Assembly (NCBI GenBank): GCA_023436605.1
Contig: JAEZIQ010000069.1
Span: 1-6,009, forward strand
Direction: 5' to 3'
Origin: Actinomycetes bacterium
Lineage (GTDB): Bacteria > Actinomycetota > Thermoleophilia > Solirubrobacterales > 70-9
Length of the DNA: 6,009 nucleotides
Positions 1 through 6,009 of this stretch are shown here, one piece after another. The notes under the pieces were generated by a model, which was not told the origin of the DNA, ran no database searches, and worked only from the letters and a program-made list of their open reading frames with translations. The translations under genes and the position numbers were made by a program. Position 1 is the first letter of the stretch. The number at the start of each line of letters is the position of its first letter.

Positions 1-41
1 GCTTCGCCCCGCCTCCGAGTTCAACCCGCCGGCCCAAGAGA

Positions 42-1271
42 ATGGGAATGGATGGGCCGGCTCTGTCTGGGACGCCTTCAGCACCTTCTTTCAATACCCT
101 GCTGCGGATGGCTAAGCGGGCGACGAAGCGTGGTGACGAGCGGACCGATTTGAGCGGTTCGCGTGACGTCCTCATCTGCGGGGCGAGTTTTGCGGGTCTG
201 ATGGCGGCCCGACAACTGGCCGGTTCCGGAGCAAACGTCCTGGTAATCGACCGCTACGAGATCGGCGAGCGGCAGACTTCTGCCTGTGCGATCCCGACCG
301 CCTGGCTCGAGGAACTCGGGCTGATCGAGTCCGAGAAGCAGCGTTTCGACTCGGTCCTGATCCACACCGCCCATGGCTCGATCCGGCTGCCGGTGCCCTG
401 GTCGTTTTCCACTTTCGACTACCCGAAGTTCTGCGAACTGCTCTGGTCCCAGTGCGATGCCGAGTTCGAGACCGCCAAGGTCAACGGGCGCGTTGCCGAC
501 GGAGCCCCGGCCCCCGGCGTTCCCCTGGTGATCGACACCGACCGGGGCGAGATCGAGGCCCCGCTGGTCGTCGATTCGCTCGGCTGGAAGCGGATTCTCG
601 CTGCGGGTGCCCATTACCAGCCGCCGGAAGCGCCCCTCTCACGCGGCCTGGAAGTCCACCCGCCCGGTGGCAACGTCGACCTCGAGGTCTTCATCAACCG
701 CCGCTACGTCCCGGCCGGTTATGGCTGGTCCTTCCCGGCCGATGACGAGGTCCGGGTCGGAGTCGGCTCTTTCGACCCCCACTTCCCGGTTCGCCCCACC
801 ACCGACCTGATCGCCGACGACCTCAAGGTCGCCAAGTCGGCCTACCAGGGCAACTGGATCCCCCACAAGCTGCGCCCGGCCACCGGCGACGGCATCTTCT
901 TCGCCGGCGACTCGGCCGGACACTGCTTCCCCCTGACCGCCGAAGGCATCCGCCCCGCCCTCTACTTCGGGGCCGCCCTCGGCATGCAGCTGCTCGACGT
1001 GGTCGAAGGCAACAAGACCCGCGAAGAGGCCCTGGCCGGCTACGGCGAGTTCAGCGCCGGCCACCAGTGGGCCTTCGACTGGCTGCTCCGGGCCCAGAAG
1101 CTGCTCCCGAAGATCCACCCGCGCCTGGTCAAACCGACCCTCGCCGCTTCCTTCAAGGCCGGCAAGTCAGGTGACTTCGCCTTCAACAAGTACCTCGACA
1201 TCGCCCCACCCGAGTTCGCCGCCCTCGCCACCCGTTCCCTGAAGAGTTCCCCGGCAAGGGTCACCGCCTGA
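42..1271 (+). CDS. Geranylgeranyl reductase family FAD-dependent oxidoreductase
   Basis: Probable flavoprotein that reduces isoprenoid double bonds or a related hydrophobic substrate, at the membrane surface or in the cytosol. Seen with residue 1 at base 42: a Rossmann beta-alpha-beta with GASFAG (47-52) ending in VID (Asp70); a Cys at 82 where archaeal geranylgeranyl reductases also carry one (alignment inferred); the family substrate-site motif PxxYxWxFP (224-232); and the second FAD motif GDSAGHCFPLTAEGI (289-303). Length (409, or 387 from the inner start) suits the family. The start is uncertain: the frame is open to the left edge, ATGs lie at 42 and 48 (AAGAG at 36-40 suits 48), and another ATG lies at 108. 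Codons 1-22 have many A/T third positions while the rest is strongly GC3-biased, and about 40 residues precede the FAD motif, so 108 is attractive. It stands alone here, convergent with the minus-strand operon. The physiological substrate is unknown; other group 1 FAD monooxygenase-like roles are possible. Confidence 0.85.
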   Translation: MGMDGPALSGTPSAPSFNTLLRMAKRATKRGDERTDLSGSRDVLICGASFAGLMAARQLAGSGANVLVIDRYEIGERQTSACAIPTAWLEELGLIESEKQRFDSVLIHTAHGSIRLPVPWSFSTFDYPKFCELLWSQCDAEFETAKVNGRVADGAPAPGVPLVIDTDRGEIEAPLVVDSLGWKRILAAGAHYQPPEAPLSRGLEVHPPGGNVDLEVFINRRYVPAGYGWSFPADDEVRVGVGSFDPHFPVRPTTDLIADDLKVAKSAYQGNWIPHKLRPATGDGIFFAGDSAGHCFPLTAEGIRPALYFGAALGMQLLDVVEGNKTREEALAGYGEFSAGHQWAFDWLLRAQKLLPKIHPRLVKPTLAASFKAGKSGDFAFNKYLDIAPPEFAALATRSLKSSPARVTA

Positions 1272-1275
1272 CCCC

Positions 1276-1294
1276 GGCGTCTGAATCGGACGCC
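1276..1294 (+). terminator. Short hairpin just after the reductase stop codon
   Basis: A perfect 6-base-pair stem GGCGTC/GACGCC with a 7-base loop begins 4 bases after the TGA of the plus-strand reductase. No T-run follows it on the plus strand, so it is at best a weak or U-less terminator or an mRNA 3'-end stabiliser. A chance inverted repeat is possible in such GC-rich DNA. Confidence 0.3.
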
Positions 1295-1316
1295 CTGCAA
1301 ATCGAAACGACGATAG

Positions 1317-1333
1317 TGGGTCACTGTGACCCA
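1317..1333 (-). terminator. Palindrome between convergent units, probable operon terminator
   Basis: TGGGTCACTGTGACCCA is a perfect 8-base inverted repeat around one central base. As RNA it gives a 7-bp stem with a 3-base loop. It lies 37 bases past the stop of the last gene of the minus-strand operon and 45 bases past the stop of the plus-strand reductase. Read leftward, the bases after it (1316 to 1296) are fairly T-rich but broken by C, G and A, so it resembles a terminator more for the minus strand than for the plus strand. Its near-perfect dyad symmetry would also suit a protein-binding operator, but a position between two gene ends argues for termination, perhaps in both directions. Confidence 0.5.
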
Positions 1334-1369
1334 ACCACGCCATCTCGACTTTCCCCGCTTGACGCTCGG

Positions 1370-2326
1370 TCAGTTGACCCGGTCTTCGGACACGTCGATC
1401 ACCAGCTTGTGCCCCGGCCCCCGTTGCTGCCGCAACCAGGCGTTCTCGACGCTCGAAAGCGGGATCGACTCGTGATCGATCGAGATCTCGCCTTCAAGCG
1501 ACAGTTGACACAGCGATCGAAACGCGTCCGCCCTGACTTCGATGGGAGCGGCGAAGTTGATCAGCCCGATCACCGAAAGTGAAGCGAGCCGGAAGGGTCG
1601 ATTGGTGATCTTAAGCTCAGGCCCGGCAGCGCTGCCGATTTGAATGAGGCGGCCGTTGTCGGCCATGGCCCCCAGGGCGGCAGATCCGGGAACTCCACCA
1701 AGCGCGTCGATGACGAGATCAAAACCGTTCCCCGCCATGGCGTGCAGCTCCCGTGCAATGAGGTCGGGGTCGTCCAGCCGCAGACAGTCGGAGGCGCCAC
1801 GATCGAGTGCGCGGCGCAGCCCGACCTCGTCCCTCGCAGCAGCGGTGATTCGCCCGGCGCCGAGATGTCGGGCAACCTGTACCGCCACCTGTCCGACGAC
1901 GCTGTTGGCACCCAGCACCAGGACCGATTCGCCCGGTTCCAGTCGTCCCTTCCAGGTCAGTCCGAGCCAACCGGCCATGCCGGCGATCCCGAACGGTAGC
2001 GCTGCCTCGGCGGCAATTTCTTCCGGAACGTCGATCAACTGATCCGCCGGAACGAGGGCGTACTCGGCGAAAGATCCGTAGGGCTGAATGACGGTGTCGA
2101 AGTAGATGCGGCGCCCGTCCCCGGTCAGACCGATCCCCTCCCGTCCGGGAACCAGGGGAACCTCCTGGGGTCCCGAAAAGGCGCCGGCAGCGATCGCGAT
2201 GTCAACCGGGTTGATGCCGGCCGCTTCCACGGCAACGACTTCGCAGCCCTCCGAAGGAACCGGTGCCATGTACTCACCGAGGGCAGGAACTCCACCCTGC
2301 TCATCGAGCACCGCGGCCCTCATCAC
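1370..2326 (-). CDS. Zinc-less medium-chain dehydrogenase/reductase, quinone oxidoreductase type
   Basis: Cytosolic NAD(P)H-dependent reductase of the quinone oxidoreductase/enoyl reductase branch of the MDR superfamily, probably acting on quinones or alpha,beta-unsaturated carbonyls. Seen: GroES-like N-terminal domain with AGINPVD (36-42), where Asn-Pro replaces the catalytic zinc Cys; PGREGIG (60-66) where zinc enzymes have GHE; no structural-zinc Cys cluster; nucleotide-binding GANSVVG (139-145) in a Rossmann fold; and a C-terminal GHKLVIDV-type strand. Length 318 is normal. The start is GTG at 2326 (GTGA, 4-base overlap with the upstream stop) or the adjacent ATG at 2323 (TGATG, 1-base overlap); MRAAV is the usual family beginning, so ATG is more likely. 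No strong ribosome site is visible, which suits translational coupling. It is last in the operon. The exact substrate cannot be inferred. Confidence 0.85.
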   Translation of the reverse strand: MMRAAVLDEQGGVPALGEYMAPVPSEGCEVVAVEAAGINPVDIAIAAGAFSGPQEVPLVPGREGIGLTGDGRRIYFDTVIQPYGSFAEYALVPADQLIDVPEEIAAEAALPFGIAGMAGWLGLTWKGRLEPGESVLVLGANSVVGQVAVQVARHLGAGRITAAARDEVGLRRALDRGASDCLRLDDPDLIARELHAMAGNGFDLVIDALGGVPGSAALGAMADNGRLIQIGSAAGPELKITNRPFRLASLSVIGLINFAAPIEVRADAFRSLCQLSLEGEISIDHESIPLSSVENAWLRQQRGPGHKLVIDVSEDRVN

Positions 2327-3702
2327 GCGATCAGTTTCTTACCGGGATTCATCAGGCCTTTCGGGTCAAAGCAGGCTTTGATCTGACGTTGGAGGGACAT
2401 CTCTTCCTCGGTCATCTGCGCAGCAAGACCCTCCAGCTTTGCCGTCCCGATCCCGTGTTCTCCGGAAACCGTTCCGCCGAGCCTGAGGGCCAGCCGGAAG
2501 AGCTCGCCCGCGGCGGCCTCCGCCCTCTCCAGGCCCTTGGCGTCGTCGGGATCAACCATGAAGGTCGAGTGGAGGTTGCCGTCACCGGCGTGACCCCAGC
2601 TACAGGTCGGCAGGTTGTGCCTGCGACCGATCTCCTCGGTTTCCGCGATGGCTTCGGCGAGCATTTCCACCGGAACCACGATGTCCTCGCTTACCTTCCC
2701 GCCTTTCTGGGCGGTCACCGCAATGGAGACCCCGTCGCGCCACTTCCACAGATCGTCGATCGCCCTCTGTCCTTCGGGGGAGTGGATCAGGCCAGACTCG
2801 GGCTCAAGCACTTCAACCAACCCCGCCTGGATGGCCGAAGCCTCGGTCTCGGTGCCATCGGCTTCCGCGATCACGAGAAACTCGTAGTCATCGGGTGCTG
2901 CGACCGGAAACCCGGCCCGGGCGGCCCGGAACGTGGCTCCGTCCAGGTACTCGATGGTTGCCGGCTGGATCCCGGCTTCAAGAATTCTGAGGATCGCAGC
3001 GCACCCTTCTTCCGGGTTCTTGAAAAACGCCGCGACCGGCCGGCGGGATTCCGGAGCCGGAATCAGGCGGAGCCAGGCCGAGGTCACTATTCCGAGGGTT
3101 CCTTCGGACCCCAGCAACAGGCTCTTCACGTCGTAACCCGAAACGTCCTTTCGGACAGAGCCACCGCTGGTCACGATCCTTCCAGGAGGTAACACCGCTT
3201 CAAGTCCGGTCACCCAGGCACCGGTGACGCCGTATTTGAACGCATGCGGACCCCCGGCGTTAGTCGCTACGTTGCCACCGATCTGCGACTGCTCTGCCGC
3301 TCCCGGATCAGGGGGAAAGTAGAGCCCGTTCTCTCTTGCGAGTCGCTGCACTTCGGAAGTGAGCAGTCCGGCTTCGACGTGGATCCGCCACAGGTGGGGT
3401 TCGAAGCCGAGGATCCTTCGCATTCGCTCCAGCCCGATCACCAGGGCGCCGCTGGTTGGCACAGCGCCGCCGCTGAATCCCGAACCCCCGCCACGAGGCA
3501 CGATTGGCTGACCGTGCTCGTAGCACCATGCGACGATCGCGGCGACATCTTCACTCGATCCGGGAAGAGCCACAGCCGCGGGTTCACCACGAAGGCCACG
3601 GCCCTCGGTTTCGTCGTTCGAGTATCTGCCTAGCGGCCCCCGCGGAACCGCTTCGGGACCCAGCAGCCGCTCGATCTCCCGTTCGAGAACGTTGCGGCTC
3701 AA
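2323..3702 (-). CDS. FAD-linked 2-hydroxyacid oxidase/dehydrogenase (GlcD/D-lactate dehydrogenase type)
   Basis: Flavoprotein of the vanillyl-alcohol-oxidase/PCMH superfamily that oxidises a D-2-hydroxy acid (glycolate, D-lactate or D-2-hydroxyglutarate type) to the 2-oxo acid. Seen: FAD-binding PRGGGSGFSGGAVP (69-82), IGGNVATNAGG (141-151) and GSEGTLGIVT (198-207); SEDIVVP (338-344); WGHAGDGNLH (369-378); GEHGIG (414-419); and the C-terminal FDPKGLMNPGKK. His371, His378 and Glu415 match the metal-ligand positions known for D-2-hydroxyglutarate dehydrogenases. Length 459 is full for the family. The start is TTG at 3702, giving a TTGA 4-base overlap with the preceding stop. GAAAG at 3709-3713 lies 6 bases upstream, and no ATG occurs until residue 94, already past the first FAD motif. 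No GlcE or iron-sulfur GlcF partner is in the window, so the electron acceptor is unknown. Confidence 0.92.
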   Translation of the reverse strand: MSRNVLEREIERLLGPEAVPRGPLGRYSNDETEGRGLRGEPAAVALPGSSEDVAAIVAWCYEHGQPIVPRGGGSGFSGGAVPTSGALVIGLERMRRILGFEPHLWRIHVEAGLLTSEVQRLARENGLYFPPDPGAAEQSQIGGNVATNAGGPHAFKYGVTGAWVTGLEAVLPPGRIVTSGGSVRKDVSGYDVKSLLLGSEGTLGIVTSAWLRLIPAPESRRPVAAFFKNPEEGCAAILRILEAGIQPATIEYLDGATFRAARAGFPVAAPDDYEFLVIAEADGTETEASAIQAGLVEVLEPESGLIHSPEGQRAIDDLWKWRDGVSIAVTAQKGGKVSEDIVVPVEMLAEAIAETEEIGRRHNLPTCSWGHAGDGNLHSTFMVDPDDAKGLERAEAAAGELFRLALRLGGTVSGEHGIGTAKLEGLAAQMTEEEMSLQRQIKACFDPKGLMNPGKKLIA

Positions 3703-4757
3703 CGGGAACTTTCGTGAACAAGCACCAACTTCAGAACCGTCGAGTTCCCCGAGGCCAGCAGATCGAAGGCCGCTTGCGCCTCGTCGATCGGAAACTCAGC
3801 CCGGACCAGGCCTTCCTCAAGCGCCGATCCGGGAATGATGCCGTTCTGGAGCAGGCTCATCGCCTCCGAAAACTCATCGAATGTGTAAAGCATCGACCCG
3901 ATGACGTCGCGCTCGCCGCGCTGAAGCGACACGGAATCGAAAGTAACGGTGGCGGGCGGCACACCGACCAGCACCAGCCGTCCACCGGGAACCAGACCAT
4001 CCATTCCGACCACGGGGGAATCAGGGGTGCCGGCGCAGTCAAGCACAACGTCCACCCCGTCATCGAGCCCAAGCACTGCGTGATGCTCGACCAGATCGGC
4101 GGAAGCGAGGTCAACGACCTCGTCGAAGCCAAAAGCACGAGCCCGCTCGATTGCTTCGCGGCGGATCTCGGCGATCAGGACTCGTTCAGCTCCCTTCTCT
4201 CGGAGTACAAGAGCCGTCATCAGGCCGACCGGTCCCGCCCCGAGAACCGTGGCGGTTTCACCCGGTGCGAGCGCCGCCCGGTTCGCGCCGTGTACCGCCA
4301 CCGCCATCGGCTCGACGAGAACGCGCAGCTCAGATGGCAGTCCATCGGGAATCCGAAGCAGGTTCCCTACAGGCACCGCGATCACGGTCGACATCCCTCC
4401 CGTCTCGTGCCCCCCGATCAGGCGCATGCGGGGGCAGATGTGGGCCAGACCATGACTGCAGGCAAAACACTCGCCGCAGAACAATGCCGGGAAAACCGCC
4501 ACCGGATCACCGATAGAGAGCTGATCGTCGGTCCCGTCAGGCAAAGATTCGACCGTACCGATCAGCTCGTGGCCGAGCGTCAGCGGAGGCCGGTGAACCG
4601 GGTGCCCGCCGGTGAACATCTTCAGGTCGGACCCGCAGACGCCCACTTCCGTGACCCTGACGAGTGCCTCTCCCCGGCCAGGTTGGACGGTTTCGACCTG
4701 CTCGACAGCGAATCGCTGCGGAGCGACCAGCCTTACCGACTTTTCCGGGCCGTTCAC
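3699..4757 (-). CDS. Zinc-dependent medium-chain alcohol/polyol dehydrogenase
   Basis: Cytosolic NAD(P)-dependent dehydrogenase oxidising an alcohol, probably a secondary alcohol or polyol, to the carbonyl; it resembles threonine/sorbitol dehydrogenases. Seen: catalytic-zinc residues Cys41 (GVCGSD), His63-Glu64 (GHE) and Glu149 (VEPMAVAVHG); structural-zinc Cys94, Cys97, Cys100 and Cys108; Rossmann GAGPVG (173-178); and an acidic residue, Glu197, at the end of the second strand, suggesting NAD over NADP. All key residues are intact, and 352 residues is the normal length. The start is GTG at 4757, 4 bases after the previous stop, with GGAG (4768-4771) 10 bases upstream; no better in-frame start is nearby. 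Its end overlaps the next gene by 4 bases. A specific name such as Tdh cannot be justified, since substrate choice in this family is not readable from these motifs. Confidence 0.92.
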   Translation of the reverse strand: MNGPEKSVRLVAPQRFAVEQVETVQPGRGEALVRVTEVGVCGSDLKMFTGGHPVHRPPLTLGHELIGTVESLPDGTDDQLSIGDPVAVFPALFCGECFACSHGLAHICPRMRLIGGHETGGMSTVIAVPVGNLLRIPDGLPSELRVLVEPMAVAVHGANRAALAPGETATVLGAGPVGLMTALVLREKGAERVLIAEIRREAIERARAFGFDEVVDLASADLVEHHAVLGLDDGVDVVLDCAGTPDSPVVGMDGLVPGGRLVLVGVPPATVTFDSVSLQRGERDVIGSMLYTFDEFSEAMSLLQNGIIPGSALEEGLVRAEFPIDEAQAAFDLLASGNSTVLKLVLVHESSR

Positions 4758-4761
4758 CTGC

Positions 4762-5061
4762 TCAGATCTCCGTTTCGAGGATCAGCGACTGATACGACTT
4801 GCCATGGCCGTCGAGCCGAAGCGAGGCGGCAACTCCCCCATCCAGGGTGTCCTGAATCACGAAATTGAGGACCCGGATACCGGGCAGTTCGAAGCGCTCG
4901 ATGTCACCTTCGGCCAGACCTGCGAACTGGGCCGCAACCCGCTCGGCCGTCAGCTTTTCCAGCAGGAGGTCCCAATGTTCCTCCTCGTAAGGCATCACAC
5001 AGACGTTCACGATGTTTCCCTTGTCACCCGATCGGGAGCAGGCAATCTCTCTCAGAAGCAT
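4762..5061 (-). CDS. AtuA C-terminal-like small domain protein
   Basis: A 99-residue protein matching the small C-terminal domain (ferredoxin-like fold) found at the end of AtuA-type proteins. Seen: the signature SRSGDKGN (9-16) near the N-terminus, followed by a V-N-V strand; LPGIRVLNFVI (59-69); and the C-terminal D-G-H-GKSYQSLILE block (84-96), all typical of this domain. No signal peptide or membrane segment. The chemistry is unknown; it presumably works with the large AtuA domain encoded just upstream. Start ATG at 5061 directly follows the upstream TGA (TGAATG) in the same frame, with a good GGAG ribosome site 6 bases before it. In Pseudomonas-type AtuA this domain is fused to the large domain; here it is a separate chain unless the TGA is read through. 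Confidence 0.85.
   Translation of the reverse strand: MLLREIACSRSGDKGNIVNVCVMPYEEEHWDLLLEKLTAERVAAQFAGLAEGDIERFELPGIRVLNFVIQDTLDGGVAASLRLDGHGKSYQSLILETEI
4768..4771 (-). promoter_or_regulatory. Probable ribosome binding site of the alcohol dehydrogenase gene
   Basis: Minus-strand GGAG within the last codons of the small AtuA-domain gene lies 10 bases before the GTG at 4757. It supports that GTG as the start; the spacing is on the long side, so coupling to the preceding stop probably helps. Confidence 0.45.
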
Positions 5062-6009
5062 TCAGGTCTCCACTGTCTCGACGGTCGTGCTGATCAGTCC
5101 CGCATCCAGTTCGATCGGGTAGACGTAAATGGCTGGCGTGACAGAGCGGGTCACTCCACCTCCCCCGGCTGGCCCGTGGATGTAGAGCCGCTCGACCTCC
5201 TGAGTGATCGCTTCGGAAATCTCGAGGCTTTCGCAGCGGGCTGCAACCCGCAGCCTCACCTCGCGGGGTTCGGCCGGATCGGGCTCCTCTCCGACCAGAG
5301 CGTTGATCCCGATCAGGTCGTACCGGATCTCGGCAATCTCAGGCTCGAGCTCGGCGATGGTGCGCTTGAAGGACTCGGCGGCGAGCCGGGCCCGCTCGGC
5401 GCATCCCCGCCCCGCATACGAGATTTCTCCGATCGCGCGGTAGCCGGAGGCAACGCCGAGCAGAACCTTGAGCCGTTCCGGTCGAGAACTGCCGCGGGCG
5501 CCGGTAGCGCGAACCCGGTCGGGACCGGTCTCTTCGAGTTCGACCGCGGTGAAGTCGGCGATCACGTCAGGGGTCTTGTAGTTGGCCGGGTCGTGGACCT
5601 CGTACGCGATCTGCAGGCCGACGGTGTACTGGTTGACCAGCCCGCCGGCATCCGGCAGTTTCGAGATCTCGACGCCGTCGTCGCTCACCTCGGCGATCGG
5701 GAATCCAAGTCGGTCAAGGCCTTCCACCTCACGGTAGGGAGGGTCCGCGAAGTAACCGCCTGTGGCCTGGACCGAGCACTCGAGGATGTGGCCGGCGAGG
5801 GTCGCGTCAGCCACCTTCTGGAAGTCGTCGAGATCCCAGCCCAACGCGTGGCAGATCGGACCAACGAACAGCGAGGCGTCACTGATCCGACCCCCGATCA
5901 CCCACTGGGCACCGGCCTCCAATGCCTCAACGACCGGGGCCGCCCCGAGATAGCAGTTGGCGGAAACGAGCTTGTCACCCAGTTCGCTCACCTTTACGCC
6001 GAGGCCTGG
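5062..6009 (-). CDS. AtuA/DUF1446 family protein, large domain (5' end outside window)
   Basis: Acyclic terpene utilisation AtuA-like protein (DUF1446 family); the enzymatic role is undefined. The frame is open through the right edge, so only the last 315 residues are present and the N-terminal third (roughly 130 or more residues by family comparison) is missing. A GTG at 5991 is not the true start, because conserved sequence (P-G-L-G-V-K before it, then SANCYLG) runs through it. Seen, counting from the edge: SANCYLG (16-22), GGRISDASL (39-47), GHILECSVQATGGYF (73-87), GGLVNQYTV (122-130), TPDVIADFT (146-154) and a late Gly-rich HGPAGGGG loop. It ends at TGA 5062-5064, where related proteins continue into the small domain encoded next. 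It is the most upstream operon gene visible, so the promoter lies outside or further genes precede it. Confidence 0.88.
   Translation of the reverse strand, partial: PGLGVKVSELGDKLVSANCYLGAAPVVEALEAGAQWVIGGRISDASLFVGPICHALGWDLDDFQKVADATLAGHILECSVQATGGYFADPPYREVEGLDRLGFPIAEVSDDGVEISKLPDAGGLVNQYTVGLQIAYEVHDPANYKTPDVIADFTAVELEETGPDRVRATGARGSSRPERLKVLLGVASGYRAIGEISYAGRGCAERARLAAESFKRTIAELEPEIAEIRYDLIGINALVGEEPDPAEPREVRLRVAARCESLEISEAITQEVERLYIHGPAGGGGVTRSVTPAIYVYPIELDAGLISTTVETVET
5068..5071 (-). promoter_or_regulatory. Ribosome binding site of the AtuA small-domain gene
   Basis: On the minus strand GGAG lies 6 bases before the ATG at 5061, inside the last codons of the large-domain gene. This near-ideal spacing supports separate initiation of the small protein, despite the shared frame with only a TGA between them. 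Confidence 0.65.

Noticed and set aside
639..1118. A 159-codon minus-strand open frame inside the reductase gene
   Set aside because: Gly/Ala/Val/Glu-rich shadow of a strongly GC3-biased gene, with no motif or independent ribosome site seen.
1316..1582. Small plus-strand open frame starting in the intergenic gap
   Set aside because: It begins inside the palindrome and runs antisense to the end of the quinone-oxidoreductase-type gene; no domain or ribosome site.
2263..3192. A 309-codon plus-strand open frame antisense to the FAD oxidase gene
   Set aside because: No recognisable domain and biased low-complexity composition; it is explained by the codon bias of the opposite-strand gene.
3504..4868. 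A 454-codon plus-strand open frame antisense to the alcohol dehydrogenase and parts of both neighbours
   Set aside because: The product is rich in Arg, His, Pro and Gln with no family motif, while the minus-strand proteins beneath it have complete, recognised motifs. Long antisense frames are expected in GC-rich coding DNA.
5062..5064. TGA as a selenocysteine or programmed readthrough codon joining the two AtuA domains
   Set aside because: No obvious recoding hairpin was seen after it. The adjacent ATG with GGAG at ideal spacing explains the small protein by ordinary reinitiation. The family has no expected redox residue at this linker.
5989..5991. GTG as the start of the AtuA large-domain gene
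   Set aside because: The frame is open upstream to the window edge, the conserved SANxYLG block lies only a few residues after it, and family members have over a hundred residues before that block.
1..6009. CRISPR array, tRNA/rRNA, insertion sequence or phage genes
   Set aside because: Read through on both strands: no regularly spaced repeats, no tRNA- or rRNA-like sequence, and no transposase, integrase or phage-like products. The window is ordinary metabolic chromosome.

Overview
This is a GC-rich bacterial window with strongly GC-biased third codon positions and frequent GTG and TTG starts. That fits a high-GC actinobacterium (Thermoleophilia/Solirubrobacterales-like would be my guess), but no marker gene here fixes the taxon. 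Coding density is very high: the only non-coding stretches are about 98 bases between two convergent units (1272-1369) and the short left edge.

Left part, plus strand (about 42-1271): one FAD-dependent geranylgeranyl-reductase-family oxidoreductase. It has a Rossmann FAD site, the PxxYxWxFP substrate-site motif and the GD...PLTAEGI motif. Its start is uncertain because the frame is open to the left edge.

Middle (1272-1369): a convergent intergenic gap with two inverted repeats. The better one is a perfect 8+1+8 palindrome at 1317-1333, probably a terminator for the leftward operon.

Right part, minus strand (6009 down to 1370): a tightly packed five-gene operon. In transcription order it holds (i) an AtuA/DUF1446 large-domain protein, cut by the right window edge; (ii) a 99-residue AtuA C-terminal-like small protein; (iii) a zinc-dependent medium-chain alcohol dehydrogenase; (iv) a GlcD/D-2-hydroxyacid-dehydrogenase-type FAD oxidase; and (v) a zinc-less quinone-oxidoreductase-type medium-chain reductase. 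Junctions run from a 4-base overlap to a 4-base gap, so translation is probably coupled throughout.

Taken together, the operon looks like a small catabolic module. Two AtuA-type proteins of unknown chemistry sit with an NAD-linked alcohol oxidation, a flavin-linked 2-hydroxyacid oxidation and an NAD(P)H-dependent enone/quinone reduction. The substrate cannot be read from sequence. AtuA is known from acyclic terpene (citronellol/geraniol) utilisation in Pseudomonas, but this operon lacks the acyl-CoA enzymes of that pathway within the window. The most interesting detail is that the two AtuA domains, fused in the Pseudomonas-type protein, lie here in the same reading frame separated by one TGA directly followed by ATG.
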